A stretch of 16,326 nucleotides of DNA from Bacteroidales bacterium UBA1064. Its GTDB lineage: Bacteria; Bacteroidota; Bacteroidia; Bacteroidales; Tenuifilaceae. A program made the translations under genes and the position numbers. The stretch lies in NCBI GenBank assembly GCA_002316235.1, contig DCDD01000149.1:1-16326 (forward strand). Direction: 5' to 3'. A model generated the notes under the pieces. That model had not been told where the DNA came from. It searched no databases and saw nothing but the letters and a program-made list of their open reading frames with translations. Shown piece by piece: positions 13,539 to 16,326 of this stretch (its first letter is position 1; each line of letters begins with the position of its first letter).

Positions 13539-15383
13539 CTACTTAAGCCATTTTTCAAACTCGCTCATTTCAATAAGAGCAATAGTTTTTTTGCCGTCGG
13601 CGGTATAGTTTGGTTCCCTGCAGGCAAAGAGCTGGTCAACCACCTCCTGCATTTCCGATTCCGAGAGCCGCTTGCCGTAGCCCACTGCAGCAGCTTTAGC
13701 CATGGATAGAGCAATTTTCTCCTTTGCGCTGTCGAAGGGTAGGGCTTCATTTTCGTTAATAATTGCCAGCAGGTTTTCGAGGAAAAGTGCGGGGTCGGTT
13801 ATCCGCGTGTTACCGGGTAAGCTGTTAATGCTTATGGTGTTATGGTTTAAATTGCTAATATCCAGACCCAGGCGTAGGAAATTTTCCTGGTTAGTGATGA
13901 TAGTCTCAAAGTCTTGCGGGTTTAGCTCGATGGTTTGAGGGTAAAGCTCGCGCTGGGCTACATTTTTTTCAAGGTTAAGATTTTTGTAGAATTGCTCGTA
14001 GAGGATACGCTCGTGTGCTCTTTTCTGATCAACCACCAGCATCCCCGATTTAACTGCAGTGATGATGTACTTTCCCTTAATTTGAAAGAACCTGCCAGTA
14101 TTTTCGGCAACTGAGTCGTCAAAACCCTTTGAGGCGAATGTTTGGACGGCTGTTTGTTTGGGCTCAAAGTTAAAGTTGGGGTTGACGTCCTGATAAAGTT
14201 GCTCCCATCCTTTAACCGGTTGCTGCGGGGTAAAGTTGTGTTCCCTTGTCCTCTGGGCAAACCTGGCTCCTTCATCCTCAAACGGGTTAAAATTAGGGTT
14301 AAGCTCAATTTCAGGGAGTTCAACCGGTGAATCTTTGGGGAAATGGGGAATGCTGAACCCAGGGTCGGAGCTGAAGTCAATGGAGGGGGCCACAGCAAAT
14401 TTCCCCAGTGCCTCTCTTACAGCTGCATGGACAATCTGCCATACTGCACCATCATCCTCAAACTTAACCTCCGTTTTGGTAGGGTGAATGTTTACATCAA
14501 TAGAACCCGGGTCAACCCTGAAGTAAATAAAGTAGGAGGGGATGCTGTTTGCTGGTAGCAGGCGGTTGTAAGCATTTACCACTGCCTTGTGGAGGAAGGG
14601 ACTTTTCATGAACCTCCCGTTGACAAAGAAAAACTGTTCACCCGGGCTCTTCCGGGCACTTTCTGGCTTACCAATGTAACCGCTAATTGCAACAATAGAG
14701 GTTTCCGCAACGCAATCAACCAGCTGCGAGCTGATGGACTTTCCGAAAAGGTTCACAATGCGCTGCTTCAGGTTTGATGGGGCAAGCTTGTAAATCTCCG
14801 AGCCATTATGCGATAGACTCATGGAAATCTCCGGAAAGGCAAGGGCAACATGCTGAAATTCAGATATGATATGCTTCAGCTCCACCGAGTTGCTTTTAAG
14901 GAACTTCCGGCGTGCCGGTACGTTGTAGAAAAGGTTTTTAACAGTAAGAGTCGAACCAACAGGGCAGCTCACCGGTTGTTGGGCAACGAATTCCGATCCG
15001 CCTACCTGAACCATTGAGCCAACCTCGTCGGACAACCTGCGTGTACGGAGTTCAACTTCAGCTACTGCCGCAATTGAAGCCAGGGCTTCGCCCCTGAAGC
15101 CCATTGTTCGAATGCTGTATAAATCGGCCGCATCCTTAATTTTTGAAGTGGCATGACGCTCGAAGCAAAGGCGCGCATCGGTTTCGGACATCCCAATACC
15201 ATCGTCCACCACCTGAATCGAAGTTTTTCCACCATCCTTTACTATGAGCTGAATGGCCTTGCACCCCGCATCAATGGAGTTCTCCAACAACTCCTTAACT
15301 ACCGAAGCGGGACGTTGAACCACCTCGCCTGCAGCAATCTGGTTGGCAATTGAATCGGGTAATAGATGTATGATGTCTGCCAT
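13539..15383 (-). CDS. mutL: DNA mismatch repair protein MutL
   Basis: GHKL-family ATPase that links MutS mismatch recognition to strand removal. With the start used here it has 614 residues. The N-terminal ATPase is textbook: NQIAAGEVV (14-22), VVKELLENSIDAG (28-40) with Glu31 and Asn35, DDGIGM (60-65), RHATSK (76-81) and GFRGEAL (95-101). A linker rich in Pro, Asn and Phe (about 340-420) leads to the C-terminal dimerisation domain. There, the endonuclease motif that reads DQHA-x2-E-x4-E in B. subtilis is DQKRAHERILYE (452-463), with Lys454 in place of the metal-binding His; near the C-terminus the CPHGRP motif is also not recognisable. The frame is open back to 15488, but those 35 residues have no family similarity. 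A small gene ends 14 bases upstream, and two rhomboid genes and a phosphatase-family gene follow. Confidence 0.96.
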   Translation of the reverse strand: MADIIHLLPDSIANQIAAGEVVQRPASVVKELLENSIDAGCKAIQLIVKDGGKTSIQVVDDGIGMSETDARLCFERHATSKIKDAADLYSIRTMGFRGEALASIAAVAEVELRTRRLSDEVGSMVQVGGSEFVAQQPVSCPVGSTLTVKNLFYNVPARRKFLKSNSVELKHIISEFQHVALAFPEISMSLSHNGSEIYKLAPSNLKQRIVNLFGKSISSQLVDCVAETSIVAISGYIGKPESARKSPGEQFFFVNGRFMKSPFLHKAVVNAYNRLLPANSIPSYFIYFRVDPGSIDVNIHPTKTEVKFEDDGAVWQIVHAAVREALGKFAVAPSIDFSSDPGFSIPHFPKDSPVELPEIELNPNFNPFEDEGARFAQRTREHNFTPQQPVKGWEQLYQDVNPNFNFEPKQTAVQTFASKGFDDSVAENTGRFFQIKGKYIITAVKSGMLVVDQKRAHERILYEQFYKNLNLEKNVAQRELYPQTIELNPQDFETIITNQENFLRLGLDISNLNHNTISINSLPGNTRITDPALFLENLLAIINENEALPFDSAKEKIALSMAKAAAVGYGKRLSESEMQEVVDQLFACREPNYTADGKKTIALIEMSEFEKWLK

Positions 15384-15397
15384 CTGGGAAATTACCA

Positions 15398-15622
15398 TTA
15401 AAAAATGAGGTGGGCTACCAGTAAAAGAATTGTCAAAACTTCCAGAATATTCCTGGTTGGTAAATAGCTGTCGGGGTGTCTTATCCACATCGCTCCCATG
15501 CGCTCGGGGGTAAATGCCGAGTTTGCCCTATCAACCGAACCTCGAACTATTCCTTTGTGGGTTTTAACCCAGAAAATGGTGTCTCTGTGCTCTTGTGCTC
15601 CAAAAAAGAAATTATTTACCAT
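15398..15622 (-). CDS. Possible small membrane protein upstream of mutL
   Basis: An ATG-started frame of 74 residues on the mutL strand, ending 14 bases before mutL. Residues 1-55 are polar with several Arg and aromatic residues; residues about 58-74 form a C-terminal hydrophobic segment (ILEVLTILLLVAHLIF), so it could be a tail-anchored membrane protein. I do not recognise a family. A candidate -7 promoter element lies at 15650-15657, about 28 bases upstream of its ATG, which would make it the first gene of the mutL unit. Against it: the length is only moderately above chance and the plus strand is also open across part of the region. Part of the coding stretch (about 15580-15600) resembles the CACAGAGACAC-type intergenic repeats found in some genomes, so a non-coding leader for mutL is the alternative. 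Confidence 0.4.
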   Translation of the reverse strand: MVNNFFFGAQEHRDTIFWVKTHKGIVRGSVDRANSAFTPERMGAMWIRHPDSYLPTRNILEVLTILLLVAHLIF

Positions 15623-15649
15623 GCCGACCTGCCAGCCTAATCAAACCTC

Positions 15650-15657
15650 CAAAATTA
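15650..15657 (-). promoter_or_regulatory. Candidate -7 promoter element for the mutL unit
   Basis: Minus strand reads TAATTTTG, an exact TAnnTTTG match in an AT-rich intergenic stretch. It would start RNA near 15643, about 20 bases before the small frame at 15622 and 260 before mutL. No -33 TTTG at ideal spacing is seen. Confidence 0.45.
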
Positions 15658-15777
15658 CTCATTTTAATTTATTGTTTTGAGACGGTTAGATATTCACTTG
15701 GGATTTGAAAGGAAACTCAACGAGCAAAAATAGCAGATAGTTGTTTACTAGCCTGAAATCTTTAAATTCACGAAGTG

Positions 15778-15785
15778 TAATTTTG
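15778..15785 (+). promoter_or_regulatory. Candidate -7 promoter element for the lipoprotein gene
   Basis: TAATTTTG on the plus strand, an exact TAnnTTTG match about 45 bases before the lipoprotein ATG. With the element at 15650-15657 it forms a divergent promoter pair. The -33 region is T-rich but lacks an exact TTTG. Confidence 0.45.
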
Positions 15786-15830
15786 GTTAAAATTTTGTAG
15801 CTTACACGTAGTTTAAAAAATTTCGATATT

Positions 15831-16326
15831 ATGAAGCCCGCTGGTGCTGTTGAGCTGATTATCTTGACTGCTGCATCCATGCTTAACGGTTGCACAAAGA
15901 ATGTTGAGCCGTTTCCTACAAGCGCTACCCTTAGCCCTTCGCTTTCGGTTCCGCTTGGGGAAGGCGGTGTGTCGCTTACTAAAACCCTTCAAACTCTTGG
16001 AATACCAGTGGTCAATCTTTCAGAAGATGTTCCACAATGGGCTACCTATGGATTTGTTTACGTTGCCGATACCATTCCCCTTAACCTGACCGAAGTTTAC
16101 AACCGTGGCGATTCTATTACATACCTGATGGTTAGAACAAATATCTGGAATCAATTTCCGTTGGGTGGCAGGGCACAGGTGTTTTTCCTTGATGCTAACA
16201 ACCAAGTTATCGATCAGCTTTATGAGGATATGGTGAGTGTTGGCCCAGCTGAGCATGGAAGCCATGGCGAGGTTGTAAACACTGCTTTCGAATCGAACGA
16301 AACCAGCTTCAATACCAGCAGAATCA
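15831..16326 (+). CDS. Putative lipoprotein, N-terminal part (cut by window edge)
   Basis: The first 165 codons of a gene that runs past the window edge. The N-terminus has one Lys, a modest hydrophobic stretch (9-18) and a lipobox ending Leu-Asn-Gly-Cys with Cys21, so a lipoprotein exported to the periplasm or outer membrane is likely; the signal is weak because Glu8 interrupts it. The mature part is beta-rich with alternating hydrophobic residues (for example YGFVYVADTIPLNLTEV and RAQVFFLDANNQVIDQ), as in all-beta surface proteins, and may hold a jelly-roll or Ig-like fold. I do not recognise the family. The ATG at 15831 follows an in-frame stop 18 bases upstream, so no longer version exists. 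A candidate promoter lies at 15778-15785. No functional call is possible from the visible part. Confidence 0.75.
   Translation, partial: MKPAGAVELIILTAASMLNGCTKNVEPFPTSATLSPSLSVPLGEGGVSLTKTLQTLGIPVVNLSEDVPQWATYGFVYVADTIPLNLTEVYNRGDSITYLMVRTNIWNQFPLGGRAQVFFLDANNQVIDQLYEDMVSVGPAEHGSHGEVVNTAFESNETSFNTSRI

Noticed and set aside
13958..14398. 146-residue minus-strand frame inside mutL
   Set aside because: Out-of-frame shadow of the MutL linker and C-terminal domain; no independent motif.
15384..15488. Extended N-terminus of MutL (35 more residues)
   Set aside because: The first conserved MutL residues follow the ATG at 15381-15383; the extension starts at a non-ATG codon, has no family similarity and overlaps the small upstream frame.
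15580..15605. CACAGAGACACC-like stretch as a dispersed intergenic repeat
   Set aside because: Only one partial copy in the window; without the genome I cannot show that it is repeated.
15686..15895. 69-residue minus-strand frame
   Set aside because: Lies across the promoter and start of the plus-strand lipoprotein gene and has no recognisable features; treated as a shadow.

Overview
The window looks like a stretch of core chromosome from a member of the Bacteroidota, probably Bacteroidales-like. The pointers are: candidate promoters of the Bacteroidota -7 type (TAnnTTTG), genes without clear Shine-Dalgarno sequences, signal peptides that end in Ser-Gln or Ala-Gln, a carboxypeptidase-regulatory-like surface protein, and a rhomboid with a long soluble C-terminal tail next to mutL. 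I see no insertion sequence, prophage, CRISPR array, rRNA or tRNA. I do not name a genus.

Layout. 1-477 (minus) is the start of cysS, cut by the window edge. 478-1076 has no large gene but holds a candidate promoter, two inverted repeats, and a 48-codon reading frame with two adjacent Cys codons upstream of cysS. 1077-4951 (minus) reads as one long transcription unit: transketolase N-half, a methylglyoxal-synthase-like protein, transketolase C-half, an ECF sigma factor, a single-pass membrane protein that is probably its anti-sigma factor, and a secreted Spy/CpxP-like helical protein, then a good intrinsic terminator. 5064-5879 (minus) is dapD of lysine and diaminopimelate synthesis. Divergent to it, 6098-8497 (plus) is a secreted S9 serine peptidase of the glutamyl-endopeptidase type.

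8713-10496 (plus) is a two-gene unit: a small exported protein with a carboxypeptidase-regulatory-like domain, overlapping by 4 bases with a PLP-dependent serine/threonine dehydratase or serine racemase. It converges with a minus-strand unit running from 15622 down to 10486: a small predicted membrane protein, mutL, two rhomboid-family proteins, and a membrane-anchored endonuclease/exonuclease/phosphatase-family protein. At the right edge (15831 on, plus) a lipoprotein gene starts and runs out of the window.

Most of the window is conventional housekeeping. The points that stand out are: the methylglyoxal-synthase-like protein has Tyr where the catalytic Asp is expected; central carbon metabolism genes lie directly upstream of an envelope-stress-type sigma module; the cysS leader has features of Cys-responsive control; and MutL lacks the standard His of its endonuclease metal site. 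I found no clear new defence or mobile system. Several ORF starts had to be moved downstream (sigma factor, S9 peptidase, mutL) because the longest open frame runs into a neighbour or lacks family similarity.
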